From: Allobosea sp. LC85
GTDB lineage: Bacteria > Pseudomonadota > Alphaproteobacteria > Rhizobiales > Beijerinckiaceae
Direction of reading: 5' to 3'
Assembly: GCF_000735605.1 (NCBI RefSeq)
Contig: NZ_JPKG01000063.1
Location: forward strand, 1-64,000
Length of the DNA: 64,000 nt
Shown: one piece after another, positions 50,298 through 57,969 of the stretch
How positions within the stretch are numbered: position 1 is the first letter of the stretch
Layout: each line of letters opens with the position of its first letter
The notes under the pieces: model-generated
What the model was told of the DNA's origin: nothing
Database searches by the model: none
Seen by the model: only the letters and a program-made list of their open reading frames with translations
Made by a program: the position numbers and the translations under genes

Positions 50298-51475
50298 TGC
50301 GCGGCGACTGGACAGCTCATTTCAGCCGTTTCCGCAGCGCGGCACCGGAGCGGATCAACCTCGCGGCGCATAGTCATCACGACTGGCCCGATGTCAGTTT
50401 CGCGGCGCAGGAGCTGGCCTGGACCGATGCCGCCCACCTCGCAGGCCACAAATGGAGCCTCGTCTTCGGCGAGCTGATTCCGGCGGTTCAGGCCGGCATC
50501 GCGCGGGAGCTCCGGCTTCCCGATCCGTCGAGCATCGCCTTTGCCCCGAACACCCACGAATTCCTGCGTCGCCTGCTCTCCTGCCTGCCAACCGACCGCA
50601 CCCCTCGCATACTGACGACGAGCGCCGAATTCCACACGGCACGGCGGCAGCTCGCGCGTCTGGCAGAAGAGGGGCTGATCCAGCTCGACGAAATCGCCGC
50701 CGAGCCCTTCGCAACCTTTCACGAACGTCTCCGGACGGCGATCATCGCCGGTGGCCACGACCTGATCTATGTCAGCCAGGTCCTGTTCAATTCGGGCGCG
50801 ACCTCCGGCGATCTCGCAGCACTCGCCGGCGCGGTGCCGTCCGAGGCAACCCTGGTCGCGATCGACGGCTATCACGGCTACCTCGCCCTGCCGACCGATC
50901 TTTCGGCGATTGCGGACCGCGTCTTCTACATCGCCGGCGGCTATAAATACGCGATGGCCGGCGAGGGCTGCTGCTTCATGCACTGCCCGCCAGGGTATGG
51001 CCCGCGGCCGCGCGACACCGGCTGGTTTGCAGCCTTCGGCGCGCTCGCGGCCCCGCCCGGCAGCAGTATCGGCTATTCCGCCGATGGCGGCCGTTTCCTC
51101 GGCGCGACCTTCGATCCCTGCGGGCTCTATCGCATGCGAGCCGTGCTGGCATGGCTGCAAGCCAATGGCCTCGATGCGCGTCATGTCCACGAGCACGCCA
51201 TCTGCCTGATGCGGCAATTCCTCTCGGGCCTCGATGCGCTGACAATTCCCTGGCTATCCCCGGCGCAACTGATCACGCCTTTTGGCCCCCCCTCAGCACA
51301 TGGCAATTTCCTCGCCTTCCACACCGAAGGAGCCGGAGCGCTGGAGGCCGCACTGGCGAAGCACGGCATCGCCACGGACCATCGCGGCGACGTGCTGCGT
51401 TTTGGCTTTGGCCTGGCGCTGTCGGAAGGAGATGTGGCCGAGGCTCTTGGTCGGATGAAGGCTCTGAACGCCTGA
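50297..51475 (+). CDS. Kynureninase-like PLP enzyme (class V aminotransferase fold)
   Basis: 392-residue fold-type I PLP enzyme resembling kynureninase. Landmarks are INLAAHSHHDWP, the aspartate region ATLVAIDGYHGYLALP, and the PLP lysine in YIAGGYKYAMAGEG, which corresponds to the kynureninase GCGYKYLNGG motif. Kynureninase splits kynurenine into anthranilate and alanine. Direct overlap with tryptophan dioxygenase supports this, but the formamidase that should act between them is not in the window. The sequence is divergent enough that another substrate remains possible. Confidence 0.8.
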   Translation: MRGDWTAHFSRFRSAAPERINLAAHSHHDWPDVSFAAQELAWTDAAHLAGHKWSLVFGELIPAVQAGIARELRLPDPSSIAFAPNTHEFLRRLLSCLPTDRTPRILTTSAEFHTARRQLARLAEEGLIQLDEIAAEPFATFHERLRTAIIAGGHDLIYVSQVLFNSGATSGDLAALAGAVPSEATLVAIDGYHGYLALPTDLSAIADRVFYIAGGYKYAMAGEGCCFMHCPPGYGPRPRDTGWFAAFGALAAPPGSSIGYSADGGRFLGATFDPCGLYRMRAVLAWLQANGLDARHVHEHAICLMRQFLSGLDALTIPWLSPAQLITPFGPPSAHGNFLAFHTEGAGALEAALAKHGIATDHRGDVLRFGFGLALSEGDVAEALGRMKALNA

Positions 51476-51504
51476 TCGAGATCATCGGAATGATCGATTT
51501 TACG

Positions 51505-51525
51505 CTGGATTCATCGTGAATCCAG
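51505..51525. terminator. Hairpin after the kynureninase-like gene
   Basis: Perfect 9-bp arms CTGGATTCA and TGAATCCAG around a TCG loop, 30 bases after the stop. A weaker GATCAT/ATGATC hairpin followed by GATTTT lies just before it (about 51480-51500). Together they probably end the hmu-kyn transcript. Confidence 0.5.
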
Positions 51526-51603
51526 GCTTCACCATATCGCTCAACCGCCGATTCACGGTCGCAGCGCCACATCTCCCGCAGAATCCGAAGCGGGAGATGA
51601 ACC

Positions 51604-52134
51604 GTGACCAGACGCCTCGCCCCCATCGACTTGCTGCTTGCAGGCGCGATATCCCTGCTGGCCCTTGCCTTCGCCGGCCGCCCCGCGCTCGCCCGCGAGC
51701 TCATCCAGTTCCAGGACCAGCGCTACCATCCCGGCACGATCGTGATCCGCACCGGCCAGCGCAGCCTCTATTTCGTCACGGCCCCCGGCGAGGCGATCCG
51801 CTACCAGATCGCCGTCGGCAAGGCCGGCAAGCAATGGCGTGGCGTCAAATTTGTCGAGGAGCTCGCCGTCGAACCGGCCTGGAGCCCCCCGGCCGAGGTC
51901 AAGCGCGCCCAGCCGAACCTGCCCAACGTCATCGCCGGCGGCTCGCCGCGCAATCCGATGGGCGCCCGCGTCATCGGTCTCGGGCCGGGCGGAGAATACG
52001 CCATACACGGCACCAACGCGCCGGGCACGATCGGAACCGCAGCCTCCTTTGGCTGCTTCCGGATGCATAACCCCGACGTGATCGATCTCTATGCCCGCGT
52101 CCGCATGGGCACACCCGTCGTGGTCCTGCCCTGA
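51604..52134 (+). CDS. L,D-transpeptidase (YkuD domain)
   Basis: 176-residue secreted protein with a signal peptide (LLLAGAISLLALAFAGRPALA). The YkuD catalytic motif is intact: His135 in IHGTNAPGTIG and Cys151 in ASFGCFRM. L,D-transpeptidases form 3-3 cross-links in peptidoglycan or attach proteins to it, and are abundant in Hyphomicrobiales. The GTG at 51604 has GGGAG eight bases upstream. It stands alone; a repeat element follows directly after its stop. Confidence 0.92.
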   Translation: MTRRLAPIDLLLAGAISLLALAFAGRPALARELIQFQDQRYHPGTIVIRTGQRSLYFVTAPGEAIRYQIAVGKAGKQWRGVKFVEELAVEPAWSPPAEVKRAQPNLPNVIAGGSPRNPMGARVIGLGPGGEYAIHGTNAPGTIGTAASFGCFRMHNPDVIDLYARVRMGTPVVVLP

Positions 52135-52135
52135 A

Positions 52136-52182
52136 GCATCGGCCCGAAAAGTGGATTGCGGTTTTCGGGACAAAGCCGATGC
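52136..52182. repeat. Small dispersed palindromic repeat, copy 2
   Basis: 47-bp element with outer arms GCATCGGC/GCCGATGC and inner arms CCGAAAA/TTTTCGG. It shares layout and core with the element at 10135-10179. It begins immediately after the L,D-transpeptidase stop and is next to a separate 19-bp palindrome. Confidence 0.6.
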
Positions 52183-52195
52183 AAACACAAAAGGT

Positions 52196-52236
52196 TAGAT
52201 CATCGGACCGGATACGATATCCGGTCCGATGATCTA
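52196..52236. repeat. Perfect 19-bp inverted repeat overlapping a stop codon
   Basis: Arms at 52196-52214 and 52218-52236 are exact reverse complements with a 3-nt loop. The right arm contains the TAG stop codon of the minus-strand dehydrogenase. It lies between convergent genes and probably acts as a bidirectional terminator. Confidence 0.65.
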
Positions 52237-53181
52237 GAGGGCGACCGGCGACAACAGTGGCTTTCCAGCGAAGAAGGCCGCGAGATTGCTGATGAGCAAC
52301 TCCTGCTGGGCATGCTGCGCCGTTAGCGCGTTGGCGCCGATATGGGGCGTCAGCACCGCATTCTCGCAGGCCCGCAACCGCTCTGAGACATGCGGCTCGT
52401 TCTCGTAGACATCGAGCGCCGCGCCCGCGATCACGCCCGTCTCGAGCGCGTCACAGAGCGCCGACTCATTCACGGCGATGCCGCGCGAGATATTGACGAG
52501 ATGCCCTTGCGGGCCGAGCGCCTTCAGCACCTCCGCGTTGATCGCGTAGCGGTTTTCGGCACTGGCACGGACGGCAACGACCAGCAGGTCCGCCCAGTGG
52601 GCCAGCCCAAGCAGGCTGTCGTGATAGAGATAGGGCAGGTCAGGGCGCCGCGAACGATTATGGTAGCCGATCGTCATGTCGAAGGCCGCAGCGCGGCTGG
52701 CGATGCGGGCACCGATGGCGCCAAGTCCGTAAATGCCCAGCTTGCGATCGGCCAGGCCTGGCACATGCGCCATCCGCTCGACCGCATTCCCCTGCCACCG
52801 TCCGGCACGCAGGAACCGGTCCCCGCCATTGATCTGCCGCGCGCTGGCCAGGAGCAGGCCCATCGCAAACTCTGCCACGCTTGTCGCATTGCTGTCGGCG
52901 GCATTGCTGAGCAGGATGCCTCGCTCCTTGGCGCGCACCCGGTCGACCCCTTCGAAACCCGTGCCGTAACAGGCGATCAACCGCAGCTTTGGCAGGGCAT
53001 CGATCAATGCCGCATCCGTCCTGTGGCTTCCGATGGTCAGGAGGGCCTGAACCTCCTCGGACCCTGCTGGCAAGGCATCCGGAGCTGAGCGCGCCATCGG
53101 GCCAAGCACGGTGTAGCTTTCGTTCAGACGCGCGACGAGCCGATCTGGCAAGCGCGGCACCATCAGGATGGTCGGCTTCAT
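52234..53181 (-). CDS. D-2-hydroxyacid dehydrogenase family protein
   Basis: 315-residue NAD(P)-dependent dehydrogenase of the D-isomer 2-hydroxyacid family. The dinucleotide motif is KLGIYGLGAIGARIASRAAA, with LVNISRGIAVNESAL and ALDVYENEPHVSERL following; the catalytic Arg (VAVRASAENRY), Glu (near DVYENEP) and His (LTPHIGANAL) are in place. It would reduce a 2-oxoacid such as glyoxylate or hydroxypyruvate; the substrate is not determinable. The ATG at 53181 (MKPTILMVP) matches family starts. Its stop lies within a 41-bp palindrome. Confidence 0.9.
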   Translation of the reverse strand: MKPTILMVPRLPDRLVARLNESYTVLGPMARSAPDALPAGSEEVQALLTIGSHRTDAALIDALPKLRLIACYGTGFEGVDRVRAKERGILLSNAADSNATSVAEFAMGLLLASARQINGGDRFLRAGRWQGNAVERMAHVPGLADRKLGIYGLGAIGARIASRAAAFDMTIGYHNRSRRPDLPYLYHDSLLGLAHWADLLVVAVRASAENRYAINAEVLKALGPQGHLVNISRGIAVNESALCDALETGVIAGAALDVYENEPHVSERLRACENAVLTPHIGANALTAQHAQQELLISNLAAFFAGKPLLSPVAL

Positions 53182-53419
53182 CTGGAATCGGGCTCCATCG
53201 CGGTGTTGCATCGCAACATCCAAAGGCAGCTCGCTCAACCCGTTTCGGAGCGGGGACCGCCATCTCGCCGACGCAATGCAACCGCTCTGGTCACCTCGCC
53301 GAAAAAGGCAACATCGCCTAGCGTAACCTCTCGCCTGCGACAAAGAAGCACGTTAACGTTTGCGTGCACGACTTCAATCGCGCTCGGGCCTGAAGCACCG
53401 AGCCCAACAGGGGCTATCG

Positions 53420-53737
53420 ATGGATCATCTCGCCGACGTCAAGAAACACGCCAGGAAGGCCGTCAACGAAGCTGCCTTTGCCGGCATGGCCAAATCCTAT
53501 GCGCTCGTCATGGGCAAGCCTGACACCCGCTTCGTCGCCTGCGCGGACGCGGCCGAACTGGAGCGTGTCCGCGAGAACTTCCTGAAGAAGAAGCTCGGCC
53601 TCAAGAGCGCCGATCTCGACGCAACCATCAAGGCGATCTGCGAGCACATGAAGGACGACAAGACCAAGTCGCGCCTGACCTTCTATTACCTGCTCGCCGA
53701 ACATTACGGGAAGCTCGATCTCTTCGTGAAGAAGTAA
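53420..53737 (+). CDS. DUF2853 family protein
   Basis: 105-residue acidic/basic mixed small protein of family DUF2853. Its features are DHLADVKKHARKAVNEAAF, GMAKSYALVMGKPDTRFVAC, and a C-terminal KSRLTFYYLLAEHYGKLDLF. It is predicted alpha-helical and cytoplasmic, with unknown function. The ATG at 53420 fits the family; the upstream frame is not supported. It converges on the CFA-synthase-like gene across a gap with a terminator-like hairpin. Confidence 0.85.
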   Translation: MDHLADVKKHARKAVNEAAFAGMAKSYALVMGKPDTRFVACADAAELERVRENFLKKKLGLKSADLDATIKAICEHMKDDKTKSRLTFYYLLAEHYGKLDLFVKK

Positions 53738-53753
53738 GACGCGCCCTGCGCGC

Positions 53754-53776
53754 ATGCCCGGGCTCGACCCGGGCAT
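53754..53776. terminator. Hairpin between convergent DUF2853 and CFA genes
   Basis: Perfect 9-bp arms ATGCCCGGG and CCCGGGCAT with a 5-nt loop. GC-rich hairpins of this kind are common between genes in this group and probably serve both transcripts; there is no T-run. Confidence 0.5.
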
Positions 53777-53856
53777 CCCTGGATCACAATGTCATTCCGG
53801 GACGAGATGGTCGGCTCCAGGCCGACCACGGCGGCTGCTTGCCCGCCTTCGCAGGC

Positions 53857-55158
53857 TCAGCGATAGAGGTCCACGCGCGTCAGCGGCAGACCGGATGGCC
53901 CTTTGCGCCGCTTCGAGACCAGCGTCTGGTTGATCAGCGCGCCGCCGCGCTCGAAGGCAAGCGAACAACCCGCGAGATAGAGCAGCCACATCCGCGTCCG
54001 CTCGGGACCGATCTCCGCCTCGGCCTCGGCCTTGTGTGCATTCAGCCGCTCGAACCATAGCCGCGTCGTGCGCTGGTAATGCTCGCGCCACCCCTCGACG
54101 TCATGCACCTCGAAGCCATGGCGCTCGAGATTGGCGATCGACATGCCGAGATGGTCGAGCTCACCGCCCGGGAAGATATAGCGCACCAGCGCCCGGTACT
54201 CGGCCGGCATCTTGTTGAAGGCGCGCTCGGTCTTCTTGGCCCGCCGCGAGATCGTATGGTGCAGGTAGAGGCCGCGAGGCTTGAGCAGCCGGTTCACCGC
54301 CTGGAAATAGGCCGGGTGATTGCGGATGCCGACATGCTCGAACATGCCGATCGAGGAGATCTTGTCGAAGACCCCCTCCATCTCAGTGAAATCCTTGAGA
54401 TGCAGCATGACCTTGTCCTGAAGACCGAGCCGCCCGACCTTCTCGCGAGCCAGCGCGAGCTGCTCCTCCGCAAGCGTCACGCCATGCGCCTCGACGCCAT
54501 AATGCTGCGCGGCATGGCAGATCAGCGCGCCCCAACCGCAGCCGATATCAAGCAGCTTCTCGCCGGGTTGCAGGCGCAGTTTGCGGCAGATCATGTCGAG
54601 CTTGTCGCGCTGCGCCCGCTCGAGATCGGCATGATCCTCGGTGAAATAGGCACAGGTGTAGACCATCTCCTCATCGAGGAAGAGCCGATAGAATGCGTTC
54701 GAGACGTCGTAGTGATAGGCGATGTTGGCCTTGTTGGTGGCGGGCGCGCCATCGCGGGCGACCTTGTCGCCCATCAGGTGCTCGACGGCCTGCGGCGCGG
54801 CACCGGGCGCGAACAGGAAACGCCGCACGACATCGAAAACCGCCGATTTCGGGATACCGCGCGCCAGCCGGCCGACCTTGCCCTCGGGGCGCGCCGCCGC
54901 GAGATCGAAGATCGTGCCGTTCACGATCGCGATCCGGTCGGTGACATGCAGGTTAAGCAGCGTGTCGAGCTTTGGCTTGCGGAGCAGCGCCGCGATGGCA
55001 CCGGAGTCGCGGATCGCGATCGCAAGGCCGTCTTGGGGCCACGCGGAGGGGATGCGGCTCCCGTCCCACAGTGCGAAGCCGAGCTTCAATCCAAGTTTCT
55101 GATGCGCCTCGGTCAGAAGTCGCCGCAAGGCGGCGAGGCGTTTGGTGTCGCGATCCAT
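53857..55158 (-). CDS. Cyclopropane-fatty-acyl-phospholipid synthase family protein
   Basis: 433-residue SAM-dependent enzyme that modifies double bonds of membrane lipid acyl chains. The family core is present: NKANIAYHYDVSNAFYRLFL, VYTCAYFTEDHADLERAQ, SAM motif LLDIGCGWGALICHAA, and SIGMFEHVGIRNHPAYF with the glutamate and histidine of the active-site bicarbonate region. The N-terminal 120 residues form the lipid-binding part. The ATG at 55158 is chosen. The next gene upstream on the same strand encodes an SDHAF4-like protein, 64 bases away. Whether it makes cyclopropane or another methylated lipid is not visible. Confidence 0.9.
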   Translation of the reverse strand: MDRDTKRLAALRRLLTEAHQKLGLKLGFALWDGSRIPSAWPQDGLAIAIRDSGAIAALLRKPKLDTLLNLHVTDRIAIVNGTIFDLAAARPEGKVGRLARGIPKSAVFDVVRRFLFAPGAAPQAVEHLMGDKVARDGAPATNKANIAYHYDVSNAFYRLFLDEEMVYTCAYFTEDHADLERAQRDKLDMICRKLRLQPGEKLLDIGCGWGALICHAAQHYGVEAHGVTLAEEQLALAREKVGRLGLQDKVMLHLKDFTEMEGVFDKISSIGMFEHVGIRNHPAYFQAVNRLLKPRGLYLHHTISRRAKKTERAFNKMPAEYRALVRYIFPGGELDHLGMSIANLERHGFEVHDVEGWREHYQRTTRLWFERLNAHKAEAEAEIGPERTRMWLLYLAGCSLAFERGGALINQTLVSKRRKGPSGLPLTRVDLYR

Positions 55159-55222
55159 GCGTGGCCGATCCGTCCCCGTCCCGACCTGTTTGACGGCAGG
55201 CGCGGAGCTTGGCAACCACCCC

Positions 55223-55534
55223 TCAGAAATCGCTCGCGATTCCCTTCACTTCCCAGTCGTCATAGCGCACCGGATCGAGACCGCCGCGGCCGTTGAGCTC
55301 CTTGTCGCGCTTTACCGCCGCCGCTTTGGCGTCGATCTCGGCGCGCCGCGCCTGGGCTTCGGCCAATGCGCGCTGCGCCGCCGGCGAAAGGCTCCTGGTC
55401 TGATCGGTCTCGCTCGTCGGGACCGCAGCTTGATCCTTGGCCGAGGCTTGGCCCTTGGCCAAGGCTTGATCCTTGGCAATGTCGTTTGGCATCGGCGCAG
55501 CGCTCTCTTGCGGGATCGGCATGGTCTTCACCAC
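55223..55534 (-). CDS. DUF1674 protein, SDHAF4-like succinate dehydrogenase assembly factor
   Basis: 103-residue protein whose C-terminus (NGRGGLDPVRYDDWEVKGIA then SDF) is the DUF1674 signature shared with mitochondrial SDHAF4. SDHAF4 binds flavinylated SdhA and helps it assemble with SdhB, so the likely client is the complex II encoded at 24643-28080. The N-terminal half is low-complexity, with imperfect repeats of the KDQALAKGQASAKDQ type, probably disordered. Its start and exact length are uncertain; ATG codons at 55520 and 55490 are alternatives. Confidence 0.85.
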   Translation of the reverse strand: MVKTMPIPQESAAPMPNDIAKDQALAKGQASAKDQAAVPTSETDQTRSLSPAAQRALAEAQARRAEIDAKAAAVKRDKELNGRGGLDPVRYDDWEVKGIASDF

Positions 55535-55607
55535 ATAAGGCCGAATTCTGCATTCGGGGAGAGCGCATTCGCCATCCCGGACTGCGCAACCGACAAAGGG
55601 GACCCCG

Positions 55608-56534
55608 ATGAACTACGTCCGCACCGGCATCCTGATGGCCGGCCTCACCGCGCTCTTCGCCGTGGTCGGCTATCTGCTCGGCGGCGCGGGCGGCATGCTG
55701 ATCGCGCTCGGCATCGCCGCCGCGACCAATCTCTACAGCTACTGGAATTCGGATCGGCTCGCGCTCGCCTCCCACAATGCCCATGAGGTCGACGAGCGTA
55801 GCGCACCCGAACTCTATGGCATGGTGCGCGACCTTGCCGCGCGCGCCAATATGCCGATGCCGAGGGTCTACCTGATCGACGAGGAGCAGCCCAACGCCTT
55901 CGCCACCGGGCGGAACCCGCAGAACGCCGCTGTCGCCGCGACCACCGGCATCCTGCGCACGCTGAGCTATGACGAACTCGCCGGCGTGATGGCCCACGAG
56001 CTTGCCCACATCAAAAATCACGACACGCTGACGATGACCATCACCGCGACCATGGCCGGCGCAATCTCCTCACTCACCACCTTTGGCATGTTCTTCGGCT
56101 CGCGCGAGAACCGGCCAGGGTTGCTGATGCAGATCCTGATTTCGGTGCTCGCGCCGATGGCCGCGATGGTGATTCAGATGGCGATCTCGCGTTCGCGCGA
56201 ATACGAGGCGGACAGGCTCGGCGGCGAGATCTGCGGCAATCCGGTCGCGCTCGCCGACGCGCTTGCCAAGATCGCCGGAGGCGTCGCGCATATTCCGAAC
56301 GAGACGGCGGAGGCCAAGCCTGCTACGGCCCACATGTTCATCATCAATCCCCTGAGCGGACGCGGCATGGATTCTCTGTTTTCGACCCACCCCGACACCG
56401 GCAACCGCATCGCCGCCCTGATGGAGCAGGCGCGCGCCATGGGCATCGGCCGGGGTCGCAATGCCGGCGGTTTCACCAGCCCGGCCGCACAGAGCCCATG
56501 GAACGGCTCCCACAAGCCCGGACCGTGGGGCTGA
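55608..56534 (+). CDS. htpX: Zinc metalloprotease HtpX
   Basis: 308-residue inner-membrane metalloprotease of family M48B that degrades misfolded membrane proteins. The zinc site is MAHELAHIKNHDTLT (HExxH), with a downstream glutamate in SREYEADRLGGE. Predicted membrane spans occur at the N-terminus (residues about 5-45) and after the HExxH (about 145-195). The C-terminus ends in a Gly/Pro-rich tail. It is divergent from the SDHAF4-like gene and followed immediately (1 base gap) by rsmB. Confidence 0.96.
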   Translation: MNYVRTGILMAGLTALFAVVGYLLGGAGGMLIALGIAAATNLYSYWNSDRLALASHNAHEVDERSAPELYGMVRDLAARANMPMPRVYLIDEEQPNAFATGRNPQNAAVAATTGILRTLSYDELAGVMAHELAHIKNHDTLTMTITATMAGAISSLTTFGMFFGSRENRPGLLMQILISVLAPMAAMVIQMAISRSREYEADRLGGEICGNPVALADALAKIAGGVAHIPNETAEAKPATAHMFIINPLSGRGMDSLFSTHPDTGNRIAALMEQARAMGIGRGRNAGGFTSPAAQSPWNGSHKPGPWG

Positions 56535-56535
56535 G

Positions 56536-57897
56536 ATGACCGAACAGGACAATTCGCGCCGGAAACCAGCGCCTGCTCCCGCGCGGCAGGCCGATGATGC
56601 ACCGGGTCTGCCGGCGCGCCGCCTTGCGGCAAACCTGATCGACGAGGTGCTGCGGGCCGGCACCGCGCTCGACGAAACCTATGAACGCATGAGCCCGGCC
56701 TTCGGGCTCGATGCAGCCGACGCAGCCCTGGCGCGCGCCATCACCATCACCGCCTTCCGCCGGCTCGGCACGATCCAGCACGCCATCAATGCGCGGCTCG
56801 AACGCGGCAGCCCGAAGAATTCAGGCCCCTTCGAGCCGATTCTGGTCGCAGCCGCGGCCCAGATCCTCTTCCTCGACGTGCCGGATCACGCCGCAGTCGA
56901 CCTCGCAATCCGCCATCTCCACGAGGATGCCCGTTCGGCCCGCTATGTCGCGCTGGGCAATGCGCTGCTGCGCCGGCTTGCCCGCGAGCGCGACGCGATC
57001 CTGAACGGAAGCGCCGCACCCTTTGCCGACACCCCACCCTGGCTCGCTGAGAGCTGGCGCAACGCCTATGGCGATGAAACGGCCGCCGCCATCGCTGCAA
57101 GCCATGCCGACGAGCCGCCGCTCGATCTGAGCGTGAAGGATGACGCGGCCGGCTGGGCCGAGAAACTCGGCGGCATCGTGCTGCCAACCGGATCGGTGCG
57201 TCTGCGCGAGCGCGCCCCGGTGCCGAGCCTGCCCGGCTTTGCGGAAGGCGAGTGGTGGGTGCAGGACGCGGCTGCGGCACTGCCGGCGCTGCTGCTGGCG
57301 CCCAGGCCGGGCGAACGCATCGCCGATCTTTGCGCCGCCCCGGGCGGCAAGACGGCACAGCTCGCTGCAGCCGGAGCCTCCGTGACCGCAGTCGATCGTT
57401 CAGCGCCGCGGCTGCGCCGCCTGCGCGCCAATCTGGAACGGCTCGGGCTCACGGCCGAGATCCTGGCGGCCGATGCCGCAACCTGGCAGGCCGAGCCTTT
57501 CGACGCGGTGCTGCTCGATGCCCCCTGCAGCGCCACGGGCACGATTCGCCGCCATCCCGATGTCGCCTGGACGAAGACACCCGAGGATCGCGACAAGCTG
57601 GCCGTACTCCAGGCCCGGTTGCTCGACGCCGCCGCACGCCTGACGCGGCCCGGCGGTCGCCTGGTCTACTGCACCTGTTCGCTCGAACCGGAAGAAGGCG
57701 AACACCAGATCGACGCCTTCCTCGCCGCGAACCCGGGCTTTGCGCGTGTGCCGATCAAGCCCGAGGAAATCGGCGGGCTCCCCGACGCGATCAACGCCGC
57801 CGGCGACCTTCGCACGCTGCCGCACCAGCTGCGCGGCGAAACCCCGCGGCTCTCCGGATGGACAGGATTTTACGCAAGCCGTCTGATCAGGCTATGA
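56536..57897 (+). CDS. rsmB: 16S rRNA m5C967 methyltransferase RsmB family
   Basis: 453-residue RNA methyltransferase. The N-terminal NusB-like RNA-binding domain (residues about 25-150) is followed by a SAM domain with motif I LCAAPGGKTAQLAAAG, motif IV DAPCSATGTIRRHPDV and motif VI CTCSLEPEEGEHQID, holding the two catalytic cysteines. RsmB forms m5C967 of 16S rRNA. It starts one base after the htpX stop, probably in the same transcript; a heparinase-like gene follows at 57970. Confidence 0.92.
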   Translation: MTEQDNSRRKPAPAPARQADDAPGLPARRLAANLIDEVLRAGTALDETYERMSPAFGLDAADAALARAITITAFRRLGTIQHAINARLERGSPKNSGPFEPILVAAAAQILFLDVPDHAAVDLAIRHLHEDARSARYVALGNALLRRLARERDAILNGSAAPFADTPPWLAESWRNAYGDETAAAIAASHADEPPLDLSVKDDAAGWAEKLGGIVLPTGSVRLRERAPVPSLPGFAEGEWWVQDAAAALPALLLAPRPGERIADLCAAPGGKTAQLAAAGASVTAVDRSAPRLRRLRANLERLGLTAEILAADAATWQAEPFDAVLLDAPCSATGTIRRHPDVAWTKTPEDRDKLAVLQARLLDAAARLTRPGGRLVYCTCSLEPEEGEHQIDAFLAANPGFARVPIKPEEIGGLPDAINAAGDLRTLPHQLRGETPRLSGWTGFYASRLIRL

Positions 57898-57969
57898 CGA
57901 AGCTGGGATTCGCAGGGCGCGACCACGTCCTCCGGGACGATTCGCACCGGGACGGGGTGAGCGGGGGCA

